The translations under genes and the position numbers were made by a program. From Paenibacillus sp. BIC5C1 (GTDB lineage Bacteria > Bacillota > Bacilli > Paenibacillales > Paenibacillaceae), in contig NZ_CP135922.1 in NCBI RefSeq assembly GCF_032399705.1, positions 5,084,001-5,148,000 of the forward strand: a stretch of DNA of 64,000 nt, in the 5' to 3' direction. Positions within the stretch are counted from its first letter, which is position 1; each line of letters starts with the position of its first letter. The notes beneath the pieces were generated by a model, which saw only the letters and a list, made by a program, of their open reading frames with translations, had not been told where the DNA came from and did no database searches. Shown piece by piece: positions 28,242 through 37,000 of the stretch.

Positions 28242-28270
28242 AATTTATGCGCAGATTCCTGAAATTATGA
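28242..28270 (-). promoter_or_regulatory. Possible sigma-E promoter of yqfCD
   Basis: Minus strand TCATAATT (28263-28270), 13-bp spacer, CATAAATT (28242-28249), close to the sigma-E pattern of ATA-type -35 and CATAnAnT -10. B. subtilis yqfC and yqfD are sigma-E dependent, which makes the match more credible; on sequence alone it is modest. Confidence 0.4.
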
Positions 28271-28320
28271 AAACTACGGACCGTGTTAGATGTGAAATGT
28301 GAGAAAAAGATGATGAACGC

Positions 28321-28364
28321 AAAAAAAGCCGTCTCCGGCTTATTGCTCACCAGAAACGGCTTAT
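28321..28364 (-). terminator. Rho-independent terminator
   Basis: AAGCCGT and ACGGCTT arms with a run of seven A residues on the plus strand (U tract for the minus strand). It lies about 20 bp after the stop of the 206-aa gene and closes the nfeD-floA group. Confidence 0.8.
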
Positions 28365-28385
28365 ACCTTCTAAATACTTAGATTG

Positions 28386-29006
28386 TTACAGTTTCCCTCT
28401 TGAACCGAAAGGGCGCTTGGATCGGGGAGCACCCAGTACTTCTGCCCATAAAACACCAGTACGAATATCTTCCGGACGAAGCTGGGAATTTCCCGATTCA
28501 ATTGATTCCATTTGATCCCAACTGGAATCAGCCACAACAGGTTTGTTTGAAGAAGAAAAGCGATTTAGCCTTTCTTGAATCAGACGTTGTTGCCTTTCGA
28601 ATTCTTTCTTTTGTTGGTCAAGCGAACGTTCCATCTCGCCACTAAAGTTTCGGCTACCTACTTCATCTGAAGGACGTGAGGAAGCTTCAGGTCCTGAATA
28701 TGGCTGGTCATAACGAGCTTCATCATACTGGTTCTCATATGGTTCATCGTACTGGTTCTCGTAGGGTTCATCATAACGAGTTTCACCAGCAGTCTCAGTT
28801 CTGGCAGTTTTCATTGGAGAAGTCTGCGCTGGTGAACGGTCGGACTGATCAGAGTCACCAGTGCCTCCAAAGGTAGGCATTCCATTGTTCTGACGCCTTT
28901 TGTTTGGATCAGATGATTTAGCTGCTTTTCCAAGAAAAGAAAAGAGCGCAAAACCGATGACAGCCACGATATATAGATTATTAAAAATCCATTCAAATAG
29001 GCCCAT
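28386..29006 (-). CDS. Hypothetical membrane-anchored protein with acidic/Tyr repeats
   Basis: 206-aa protein of unknown function. Residues 6-25 (WIFNNLYIVAVIGFALFSFL) form one membrane helix; the rest is hydrophilic and looks disordered. An eight-residue repeat DEPYENQY occurs twice in tandem and a third copy has decayed to DEARYDQP; at DNA level the unit is 24 bp (28725-28748 and 28749-28772). A coiled-coil-like Gln/Arg stretch (DQQKKEFERQQRLIQERLNR) follows, and the basic C-terminus ends PRSKRPFGSRGKL. It starts 13 bp after floA, so it may serve the flotillin membrane assembly; that is inference from position. Confidence 0.75.
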   Translation of the reverse strand: MGLFEWIFNNLYIVAVIGFALFSFLGKAAKSSDPNKRRQNNGMPTFGGTGDSDQSDRSPAQTSPMKTARTETAGETRYDEPYENQYDEPYENQYDEARYDQPYSGPEASSRPSDEVGSRNFSGEMERSLDQQKKEFERQQRLIQERLNRFSSSNKPVVADSSWDQMESIESGNSQLRPEDIRTGVLWAEVLGAPRSKRPFGSRGKL

Positions 29007-29019
29007 ATATACTCACCGC

Positions 29020-30030
29020 CTATCTTCCGTTTTTGGAATCACCCTGATCGTTAGAATTCGAGCCCTCAGCAGGTTTTCCCAGTGTGCTACGCATTTGAGT
29101 ATCAGCTTCAATATTTTTGAGGTTCATGTAATCCATAACACCGATTTTACCACTGCGTAGAGCCTCTGCCATTGCAAGCGGTACTGCGGATTCTGACTCA
29201 ACAACACGCGCTCTCATTTCTACAACGCGCGCTTTCATCTCTTGCTCTTGAGCTACGGCCATTGCACGACGCTCTTCCGCTTTTGCCTGAGCGATCCGCT
29301 TGTCAGCTTCTGCTTGCTCGGTTTGCAGGAAGGCACCAATATTTTTACCTACATCTACGTCCGCAATATCAATGGACAGGATTTCAAAAGCAGTCCCGGA
29401 ATCCAGACCTTTGGACAAGACAGTACGGGAAATCAGATCCGGATTTTCCAAAACTTCTTTGTGGGAGTCTGCTGAACCGTTCGTACTTACAATACCTTCA
29501 CCAACCCGGGCAATAATCGTCTCTTCACCCGCACCACCAACAAGTCGATCAATATTGGCACGAACTGTAATTCTTGCTCGTACGTTGACTTCAATACCAT
29601 CTTTGGCTACAGCAGATACTACAGGAGTTTCGATTACACGTGGATTAACACTCATTTGTACAGCTTGCAATACATCACGTCCTGCAAGGTCAATCGCAGC
29701 AGCGCGTTCGAATTCGAGGGGAATATTTGCGCGTTGAGCAGCAATCAGAGCATTTACAACACGGTCCACGTTACCACCAGCAAGGAAGTGACTCTCGAGT
29801 TGGTTCATTGATAATTGTAGACCTGCTTTAGTTGCTTTGATCATAGGATTTACGATCCGGCTAGGTGTTACACGTCTGAGTCTCATCGCTACCAGTGTAA
29901 TAATACTAACACGTACACCGGATGCAATTGCCGAGATCCATAGCATCACTGGGAAGAAGCTGAAGAATACGCTCAATACGATAATTGCAACTACCGCAAT
30001 GAGCAAAACCGTAATCATGGTTGGTTCCAT
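29020..30030 (-). CDS. floA: Flotillin-like protein FloA
   Basis: 336-aa flotillin that organises fluid membrane microdomains. The N-terminal hairpin/helix is [20 protein letters not shown], followed by a PHB-type domain ([21 protein letters not shown] region, separately [15 protein letters not shown]) and a charged helix rich in Ala-Glu-Lys ([20 protein letters not shown]). The ATG at 30030 has TGGAGGAA upstream and gives the standard [10 protein letters not shown] start; upstream in-frame Mets lack ribosome sites. It belongs to the nfeD-floA pair; B. subtilis YqfA is the orthologue and is controlled by sigma-W. Confidence 0.95.
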   Translation of the reverse strand: MEPTMITVLLIAVVAIIVLSVFFSFFPVMLWISAIASGVRVSIITLVAMRLRRVTPSRIVNPMIKATKAGLQLSMNQLESHFLAGGNVDRVVNALIAAQRANIPLEFERAAAIDLAGRDVLQAVQMSVNPRVIETPVVSAVAKDGIEVNVRARITVRANIDRLVGGAGEETIIARVGEGIVSTNGSADSHKEVLENPDLISRTVLSKGLDSGTAFEILSIDIADVDVGKNIGAFLQTEQAEADKRIAQAKAEERRAMAVAQEQEMKARVVEMRARVVESESAVPLAMAEALRSGKIGVMDYMNLKNIEADTQMRSTLGKPAEGSNSNDQGDSKNGR

Positions 30031-30192
30031 AGTATAAATTCCTCCATTTGCAATTTGATTTTTGTAAGAAACATGATAAAAACGGTGTGGAACTATGCTG
30101 CTGTGCATTGATTCACACCACTCCACTAGCAGCCTCCGTAGAATGGTTATGTACATTGCCGAAGCTTTAATCAACTCCGGCAACAGAGCGGG

Positions 30193-31554
30193 CTACACCG
30201 GTAACGCTTGTTGAACCACTATCCGGGTACCTTCCGCTTTGATCACAATAATTGGTGTATCAATCGGAATGAAATCTCCATCCGACACCACATCGACACG
30301 CTCTCCGTTAAACATCGCTGTTCCCGAAGGACGAAGAGGAGTCAGACTGATGCCCTGCAAACCGATCAACTCTTTGCGTTCTGTCGCCGAAGAGTATCCT
30401 TGATCAGCAGACAGCCTGTCACTTAATATGAATCGATTCCATATGCCTCGATCCTTAAATAGAATAACAACGATTGCAATGACTACCAGCGCGGCTCCAA
30501 AAGCAATACCTAACGATATAAATGCATCACTTGTATCATAGGCGGCTCGCACGACACCAGCGACAAGCGCAATCGACCCCAAAATACCCAGAATACCGAA
30601 ACTTGGGATAAACATCTCCAGAATCATCATGATGAGTCCGACAGTGAATAACACCCATGTCTCCGCTCCAGCAAAACCGGCAATGTAGTTACCTGAGAAA
30701 TAAAGTACAAAGCACACAATACCAACAATACCCGGCACTCCGAACCCAGGTACAATTAACTCAATGATCACACCGGCTATTCCGAGGAATAACAATACCG
30801 TCATGACGACAGGATTGGTTAGAAATGTAGATATGTTCTCTGCGGCTGTTCTCTGAACGGTGAACACATCATCCTGACTGTAACCAAGCCAGGCTGCAGC
30901 TTCTTCCGGCGTGTTGCTGATATGGTCCGCATAACCCACTTTCAGCGCTTCTTCAGCCGAGAGAGCAATAATTTCACCTTTTTCCTTGGTTTTATTAATT
31001 TCAGGCATCTCCACGACCATGTTAACATCCGTCATTCCGGCTGCAATTTTACCATCACGGCCACTTTTCTCAGCCGCACCCTGCATCTTGCTCTTCCAGA
31101 ATGCAACCAACTTCGGATCATCGACATGTTTACCCGTGCTGTCCACCATCGCTGCCGCACCAATCATACTGCCTGGCGACATTACGATCTTATCTGCATT
31201 CAAAGCCAGAAAACTTCCGGCCGAAGCAGCATCTCCACGGACAAATGCAACGGTTTCAACTGGGCTTTGCTTAATTAAGTTACCCAGTTCTTCTGCCGTG
31301 TCGACACGCCCTCCCGGCGTATTGATATCCAGAACAATCAGGCCAGCATTCATCTCTTCCGCTTCCTTGAACCCGCGTTCCATAAACTTGCCAAGTCCCT
31401 GCTCGATTGGTTTATCCACCGGAATGATATATACGGCGCCACTTTTCTCAGCTGCATGCGCTGACGGTGATCCAATCCAGACAGGAAGCAGCAGCGTCAG
31501 TAGCATCATGAGCATCAATGGCCCCGTAAGCTTCTTCCGGCGCTTTCCCTTCAC
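30193..31554 (-). CDS. yqeZ: NfeD family membrane protease-like protein (YqeZ)
   Basis: 453-aa protein combining an N-terminal ClpP/SppA-like serine protease domain with four membrane helices and a C-terminal NfeD OB fold. A signal peptide ends near GSPSAHA. GLIVLDINTPGGRVDTAEEL, RGDAASAGSFLALNADKI and SPGSMIGAA mark the protease part (Ser in SAGS). Helices lie at about 265-390 and the OB domain (LTPLRPSGTAMFNGERVDVV) at the end. The GTG at 31554 is preferred because AAAGGGGGG lies 7 nt before it. It partners FloA, encoded 162 bp downstream. A sigma-W-type promoter precedes it. Confidence 0.92.
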   Translation of the reverse strand: MKGKRRKKLTGPLMLMMLLTLLLPVWIGSPSAHAAEKSGAVYIIPVDKPIEQGLGKFMERGFKEAEEMNAGLIVLDINTPGGRVDTAEELGNLIKQSPVETVAFVRGDAASAGSFLALNADKIVMSPGSMIGAAAMVDSTGKHVDDPKLVAFWKSKMQGAAEKSGRDGKIAAGMTDVNMVVEMPEINKTKEKGEIIALSAEEALKVGYADHISNTPEEAAAWLGYSQDDVFTVQRTAAENISTFLTNPVVMTVLLFLGIAGVIIELIVPGFGVPGIVGIVCFVLYFSGNYIAGFAGAETWVLFTVGLIMMILEMFIPSFGILGILGSIALVAGVVRAAYDTSDAFISLGIAFGAALVVIAIVVILFKDRGIWNRFILSDRLSADQGYSSATERKELIGLQGISLTPLRPSGTAMFNGERVDVVSDGDFIPIDTPIIVIKAEGTRIVVQQALPV

Positions 31555-31607
31555 AAATAGTCCCCCCTTTTCCATTAATGTTATACTGTCCAGCTTATGG
31601 TATTTAT

Positions 31608-31633
31608 TACGTACAATGCAACATTTCGTTTCA
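31608..31633 (-). promoter_or_regulatory. Sigma-W (ECF) type promoter of nfeD-floA
   Basis: Minus strand TGAAAC (31628-31633), exactly 16 bp, then CGTA (31608-31611). This is the sigma-W consensus with its canonical spacing, 54 bp before the GTG start. In B. subtilis the orthologous yqeZ-yqfA-yqfB operon is a known sigma-W target, answering cell-envelope stress and some antimicrobial peptides. Confidence 0.75.
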
Positions 31634-31643
31634 AAATCTTAAA

Positions 31644-31672
31644 ATTATATTTGAAACCGGAAGCAATTGCAA
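31644..31672 (-). promoter_or_regulatory. Possible sigma-A promoter of nfeD-floA
   Basis: Minus strand TTGCAA (31667-31672), 17 bp, TATAAT (31644-31649). A second, housekeeping start just upstream of the ECF-type promoter would give basal expression. Confidence 0.5.
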
Positions 31673-31810
31673 CATTTTAAATCCATAATCATATATATTA
31701 TCCATTTAAAAGCAATATTTGTGAATTTCCTTGAACAATGTGGACAAATCCCAAGCATGCTTCAAGTTACTTCTGGAACCGAGGCATGTATCACGAATAA
31801 TGTAAAACGG

Positions 31811-31843
31811 AAAAAACACCCCCTGACAAGTCAGGAGGTGTTT
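31811..31843 (-). terminator. yqeY terminator
   Basis: Hairpin AACACCCCCTGA / TCAGGAGGTGTT with the loop CAAG; six As on the plus strand give the minus-strand U tract. It is 12 bp past the yqeY stop. Confidence 0.88.
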
Positions 31844-31854
31844 ATTGATTTGCT

Positions 31855-32298
31855 TTATTGCAGAAATTGTTGAACTGCTTGATTTACCAGTTTGCCATCC
31901 GCTTTGCCTTTGACTTTCGGCATAAGGGCAGACATGACTTTCCCCATCTCGGCTTTCGAAGAAGCACCGGTTTCCTGGATGGTCTGCTGTACAATAACTT
32001 TAATTTCTTCTTCGGTAAGCTGTGCGGGAAGGTACTGACTGAGTAATTCAATTTCCGCTTTTGCATTTGCCGCGAGGTCTTCACGGCCCGCTTTGTCAAA
32101 TTCTTGGAGGGCATCTTTGCGCTGTTTGATTTCACGACTCAGAATATCAAGCACTTCGTTATCATCCAAATCTCTTTTCAAATCTATTTCAAGATTCTTG
32201 ATCGTCGAACGAATCAACCGAATGTTGGAGAGCTTGAACTTGTCCTTGCTCTTCATCGCTTGCTTCATATCTTCGTTCAATCGTTCGCTAAGATTCAT
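31855..32298 (-). CDS. yqeY: GatB/YqeY domain protein
   Basis: 147-aa helical protein sharing the C-terminal domain of GatB, suggesting a tRNA-binding role; function unproven. It starts MNLSERLNEDMKQAMKSKDK and includes LRLIRSTIKNLEID-like (NIRLIRSTIKNLEI) and LLSQYLPAQLTEEEI, all typical. It follows rpsU by 15 bp, the arrangement conserved in Bacillus, and ends at a strong terminator. AGGAGG precedes the ATG. Confidence 0.95.
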   Translation of the reverse strand: MNLSERLNEDMKQAMKSKDKFKLSNIRLIRSTIKNLEIDLKRDLDDNEVLDILSREIKQRKDALQEFDKAGREDLAANAKAEIELLSQYLPAQLTEEEIKVIVQQTIQETGASSKAEMGKVMSALMPKVKGKADGKLVNQAVQQFLQ

Positions 32299-32313
32299 GT
32301 AGTTAAAATCCTC

Positions 32314-32487
32314 CTAAAACTTTCTCTTACGAGCAGCCTCGGACTTTTTCTTGCGCTTTACGCTTGGCTTCTCATAATGCTTACGTTTCTTCACCTCAGC
32401 CAATACGCCATCTTTTGCGATGGAACGTTTAAAGCGACGAAGTGCAGCATCAATAGTCTCGTTTTTGCGAACTTTAGTTTCAGACAC
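32314..32487 (-). CDS. rpsU: 30S ribosomal protein S21
   Basis: 57-aa basic protein of the small subunit: [20 protein letters not shown] is the standard start and [14 protein letters not shown] the usual end. The GTG at 32487 is the start, with GGAGGG 8-9 nt upstream; the open frame extends to 32541 but the extra residues are not S21. S21 helps mRNA-16S base pairing at initiation. A clean sigma-A promoter lies at 32547-32576. Confidence 0.96.
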   Translation of the reverse strand: MSETKVRKNETIDAALRRFKRSIAKDGVLAEVKKRKHYEKPSVKRKKKSEAARKRKF

Positions 32488-32546
32488 CAGTTTTCCCTCC
32501 CTCCGACCAGACCGTCCAAGAGCAATAACACGGTTCATCACCTTTC

Positions 32547-32576
32547 ATTATAGGCGAAAGGTAATAAAGGTGTCAA
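32547..32576 (-). promoter_or_regulatory. rpsU-yqeY promoter (sigma-A)
   Basis: Minus strand -35 TTGACA (32571-32576) and -10 TATAAT (32547-32552), both perfect consensus, with an 18-bp spacer, about 60 bp before the S21 start codon. Confidence 0.88.
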
Positions 32577-32676
32577 CCTTAACGTAATGATCATTTATTT
32601 TATGTGAACTTCAGCTCCATATTCATGCCTTTTATGCATATATGAGTCAGTCCTGATTTAGAGTAACTTGGATCGT

Positions 32677-33036
32677 TTATTTGTGTGAGTCTGACAAACT
32701 TGTCAACACGCCAAGTCGGGTCCCACCAAGTAAATGATAATGCAGATGATGAACGGTTTGTTCTCCATCCTTGCCGCAGTTATTAATCAGTCGATAACCT
32801 GTTTCTTCCACGCCGAGACGCTTGGCCGCTTCCTGCGCAGCCAAATGAATCTCACCAATCAACGGCAAGTCTTCCGCCGTTACTTCATTCATGGAAGCAA
32901 TATGTTTCTTGGGAATAACGAGTACATGGGTCGGTGCAGCGGGCTGGATGTCATGAAAGACGATGACATGGTCATTCTCCAGTACCTTATTGGAGGGAAT
33001 GCTGCCCTCTACAATTTTGCAAAATAAGCAATCCAT
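32677..33036 (-). CDS. hit: HIT family nucleotide-binding protein
   Basis: 119-aa histidine triad protein of the HINT branch, nucleoside phosphoramidase-like. CLFCKIVEGSIPSN at the start carries the zinc-type Cys pair, THVLVIPKKHI is conserved, and the triad HHLHYHLLGG (H-x-H-x-H) is near the C-terminus. AGGAGG lies before the ATG at 33036. It is monocistronic by appearance and sits upstream of the rpsU promoter. Confidence 0.94.
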   Translation of the reverse strand: MDCLFCKIVEGSIPSNKVLENDHVIVFHDIQPAAPTHVLVIPKKHIASMNEVTAEDLPLIGEIHLAAQEAAKRLGVEETGYRLINNCGKDGEQTVHHLHYHLLGGTRLGVLTSLSDSHK

Positions 33037-33151
33037 TGTTCACACCCTCCTTTGAATTAAAAATTATGTATACCCTTCTATCATACCGGAACTGAAAACT
33101 CACGTCCAATTTAACCTGTTCAGCTATGTGACTGAGATCGGATTTATCCAC

Positions 33152-33208
33152 AAAAAAACCTTTCACATCTTGGTGGACTGCTCAGCATTCACCACAGATG
33201 AGAAAGGT
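33152..33208 (-). terminator. Rho-independent terminator
   Basis: ACCTTT...AAAGGT with inner CATCT/AGATG and GGTG/CACC arms makes a long stem; the minus strand then runs into seven Ts. It follows the stop of the 112-aa gene at 33250. Confidence 0.82.
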
Positions 33209-33249
33209 CATTATTTGCAGCACACGCATTACTCCATCACACAATTCTA

Positions 33250-33588
33250 TCAATAATAAGGTAATAATGTTAAGGCAGTGAGACCAATCAGAGGAAGTAC
33301 CAGCCTATTAAAACGTCTGCGACCATAACCATAGTAAGGATATGGATATCCATATCCCGGGAAAAATCCCCGTGAATGCGCTGGATAAGTAACTGGCATC
33401 ATATTTGGTCCCCAGTTTGCATTTGCATGATTAACTGCAGCTTCATGCCCTACGGGAACAGCCAAATAAATCATGTCATCATCCACATGTTCCACAATGC
33501 CATCATAATGGGCACCGTCATGCATCTGTATACATACATAGCGATGCATGTGTTCCTTACACAGTTTCTTCGCTTCTACCTTTTCCAC
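33250..33588 (-). CDS. Hypothetical protein with small-barrel-like core and Tyr-rich C-terminus
   Basis: 112-aa protein I cannot assign to a function. Residues 17-45 (YVCIQMHDGAHYDGIVEHVD and DDMIYLAVP) have the alternating pattern of a short Sm/SH3-like beta barrel; this is a fold guess. The middle holds GFFPGYGYPYPYYGYGRRRF, a Gly/Tyr/Pro-rich stretch common in spore surface proteins, and the C-terminus LVLPLIGLTALTLLPYY is hydrophobic enough for one membrane or surface anchor. It is monocistronic, with its own terminator. Confidence 0.65.
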   Translation of the reverse strand: MEKVEAKKLCKEHMHRYVCIQMHDGAHYDGIVEHVDDDMIYLAVPVGHEAAVNHANANWGPNMMPVTYPAHSRGFFPGYGYPYPYYGYGRRRFNRLVLPLIGLTALTLLPYY

Positions 33589-34058
33589 GTTCGATCGCCT
33601 CCCGAATCTGTTCTGCTCTTCATCACCCTTTCATGGTATTCAGATCTGGGCGAAATGACACTGTCAATGACAAGAGTTTCAAGATAAGTGCCTAAGGAGT
33701 GATATAGGTATAGAAGTTGTACCCCTGTGAATTAAAAAACGAAAAAAGAAGCACCCCGTTGCAGTTTCCATACGGAAGTCTGCTGTCGCGGGCGTCTAAC
33801 CAGGATGATTCCTGATCAGACGTCCGCCGGGGTGCTTAACATAAAGTTTGTCGGCTTAACTGTAGTATAACAACAGGATGAACCTGTATCTGTGAGCAAT
33901 CTCACTCAACTGTCACAACGAATATATATAAATGAGATTCAGACTAACAAACCTCAATTATTCAGGAGCTTCCCCTTAGGATCAAACTTTAAAGATTAGT
34001 TTATGAGAAGAATCACAATTGGGAATCATTCAATCATATGTGTTCTGTGTTCAAATCC
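33589..34058. other. Gene-free region with one structured element
   Basis: This 470 bp between the 112-aa gene and sbcC has no convincing coding sequence on either strand. Its only clear structure is the branched hairpin at 33742-33837. The remainder is AT-rich with stop codons in all frames. Confidence 0.6.
33742..33837 (-). terminator. Branched (three-way) hairpin, probable sbcC terminator or small RNA 3' end
   Basis: Outer arms AAGCACCCC and GGGGTGCTT are perfect complements and enclose two hairpins: GCAG-TTTCC-ATAC-GGAA-CTGC and GGCGTCT...AGACGTC with CAGGA/TCCTG inside. On the minus strand the closing arm is followed by CTTTTTTCGTTTTTT, a strong U tract. It would therefore stop transcripts leaving sbcC, but the branched top is more elaborate than a plain terminator. 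Confidence 0.65.
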
Positions 34059-37000
34059 CTATAATGTTTCCAATACTACGCGAGAGCCAGCTCCGGCTTC
34101 ACCCGCTGGAATAACTACAAGTTTGCGTGGCAAGCGTGCTCGCAGCTCTGGAACGTGACTAATAATACCGACGGCAAGACGGTCATCATGCAGTTTTTCT
34201 AATGATGTAATGACGGTATCCAGCAATTCAGGGTCCAATGTGCCAAAGCCTTCATCCAGGAAGAAGAATTGCAGTGGGTACTGACCACGCAACTGAATCT
34301 GGGCAGACAGAGCCAGTGCCAGTGACAACGAAGTCAGGAACGTCTCTCCACCGGACAAGGTGGACACCGGACGTTTAACCCCACCGTTTGCATCATCACA
34401 GATGACGAAGCCGCCGCCCGAATCCACCTCAAGTGAGTAACGTTGTTTGGTCAGGAAGCGCAGACGCTGTGAAGCAGCCTGACTAACCTGCATCAGTTGT
34501 TCTTCTGCAATATACTCGACAAATGCATTACCTCTGAAAGCTGCTTGCAGTTTGCTAAGCATTTCACCTTGTCGGCTCACTTCCACCCGTTTGTTCTCTA
34601 ACTCGGTCCAACGAACGTGTCGCTGTTGCACATCTTCCAGATCCCGTTCTGCACGCGCCTTGGCTCTAAGAGCCGCTTCATCCTCTGCACGAGACTGCTG
34701 GAGTCGCTCTGTGCATGCCAGCCATTGTTCCTCGGATACAACAGCTCCGCCCAGTTTTTGTTCCAGCTCACGCAATTGAGATACAAGTTCACGATCACGC
34801 TCCCGATGCTGCTGAATTTCCGCCACCATCCGCTCTGCTTCTTGGGAAGGAAGGGCTGCTTCCACAACGGCATTCTCGGAGTCAAATGGCGATTGATCCA
34901 GCAATTGCTTCCAGCGTTCCTGTGCCTGCTGCAAATGCTCTGCTGCCGAAGCTGCTGCTTGATGAGCCATGACATCCTTTTTGGCTGATTCCTGTTTTAG
35001 CGCATCTGCTTCTTTGTAACGCTGTGCTGAATCGGAAGCAATTTTCCGCAGCCCATCCAGTCGTGTCTGGGCCGCAGCAATCAAGTCCTCGACCCGCTGC
35101 TCGCCAACCCATTGGCGCAGACGTTCTTCCTTCTCGGCGAGCTGTTTGCTGTTTCCTTGCCATTCCGTTTGCCACTGAATCAGCTGTTTGTCCAACTCAA
35201 CCAGCTTCTGCTGTAGGGACTGTACCAGCTGTTCCTTTTCTTCAAGGAACGTCACGCTCTTGTTCAGTCGTTCCTTGATGTCTTCTGCGCGCGCGTCGCG
35301 CTCCTGCATCGCCTGATGAAGGGCCATGGCCTGCTCTTGAGCGATGCCTGGCAGTTCCGCGGCCCAGCGGCCGTGCAATGCGGTTGCGGCGGCCTCACTC
35401 TCGGCCAACCGGCGCTCCGCCTGGGCGAGTCCGGCTTGGCCGGCCTCCTGCGCAGCAGCCGCTTCCATGCGGCGCTGCTGCGCGCCCACAGCCGCCTGCT
35501 GCAACGCGGCGGCTTCCGCTTGCAGCGGCGCTGCGGCTGCGGCCAGTGCCCGCGCGGCTTCGCGCAGTGCGGCGGCACGCTCCGCCCAGTCCGCCGGGGA
35601 GCGCCCGTGTACGGGCGACCCGGCGGGCTCCGGCTCCGCTGCCGCAGGCGCGGCCTCGGCTGCGGCCGGGGCTTCGACGGCCGCAGCACCAAGCTGCGTC
35701 AGCAGGCTGCGACGTTCGTGCAGCTGCTGGCGCAGCCCAAAGCGCAGCTCCTGCAGCTCTGCATGCAGGCTGCGCAGCAGTTCCAGGTCCGCATCGCCTG
35801 CGGGCGGACCTTCTCCCGGCGGCGCAGCCGGGAGTGGGTGGTGTGCGGAGCCGCACACCGGGCATGGCTCGCCGTCGCGCAGCTCGGCGCGCAAGGCGGA
35901 GGAGAGCCGGTGCAGCTCCTGCTCACGCATGGTTCCGCGCAGCTGCTCCTCCGCCCTGGCCAGCAGGCTCTGTTCGCGGCCAATGTCCTGTTCACAGGCA
36001 AGCAAGGCCTCAAGACCCGTTGCCGCCTGTTCAATCAGATGCTGACGCTGTTCACTCAGACGGCTCTCTTCCTGGGTAGCCAGCTTCAGCCTGTCTGCAC
36101 CCTGTTCAGCCGACTGCTTATTGGCTTCCATCTCAGCCTTGTTCAGGCGCAATTGCTCCGCAGCAGTATCCAGACGATGCTTCAATTCCAGTGCAGCCTG
36201 CAGCTGCCTGCGTTCTTCGGACTTCACTTCATTCGGCTTCAGACTTTCCTGTAATTCTTCCCGCCGTTTGCGGCCACGTTGCTGTAATTCTTTCTCCTTC
36301 TCCAGCTGTTGTCCGATGACGCTCTGTTCTGCCTGTCCTTTGTCCAAAAGCTGCTTAAGGCGGGTACTATCCTCTCGTAGCCCGTCCCGTTCTCGTTGTA
36401 ACTCCTTGGCCTGTTCCAGCTGTTCCAATCGAAGCAGCAGCTTGGGTTCTTCCTCAGCCATCTGTACACGGGCCGTTTCGGCCTTCTCGGCTTCCAGTAC
36501 AGCCAGCCGTTCATGTTCCGCAGCTTGCTGGTGAGCAATCTCGGCTGCATCCTCACGTAACTTCTGCTGTGCTGCTGCGTCACGCATCGTCTGCAAAGAA
36601 GGGAGTATCGCGTCTGCCGCCCCAGCCAGTTTCAGCCGTTGTTCCCCAGCTTCGATCTGTGGTGCACGTGCTTTCAGCTTTTCGTGTTCCTCAATACGAG
36701 CCTGGCGTTCATGGCTTAACTCACGGACTTTGCCGAGCTGTTCGGCTTCGGTCATCGCTTCATCAAGCGTTTTGCGTGACAATTCAGACTGTTTCACAGC
36801 AGCTTGAAGAAGAAGCTCCGTTTCCGCCAACGTCTCTTTGCTGGCATTGCCGAGCCCCTGCTGCTCCGCAGCCAGTGACTGATGAACCATATCATTGTCC
36901 TTCACCCGCCGGCTGAGCTTGATGGCAAGCTGATCTCCATACTTCTCCAGATGGAATAAGCGTTGCAGCATCTGGCGTCGTTCACTGCCTTTCAGCGACA

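Noticed and set aside
35316..36254. Long plus-strand frames (233-312 aa) in the GC-rich part of sbcC
   Set aside because: High GC removes stop codons in all frames. Sequences are Ala/Arg/Ser/Pro-rich without motifs, and SbcC is intact on the minus strand.
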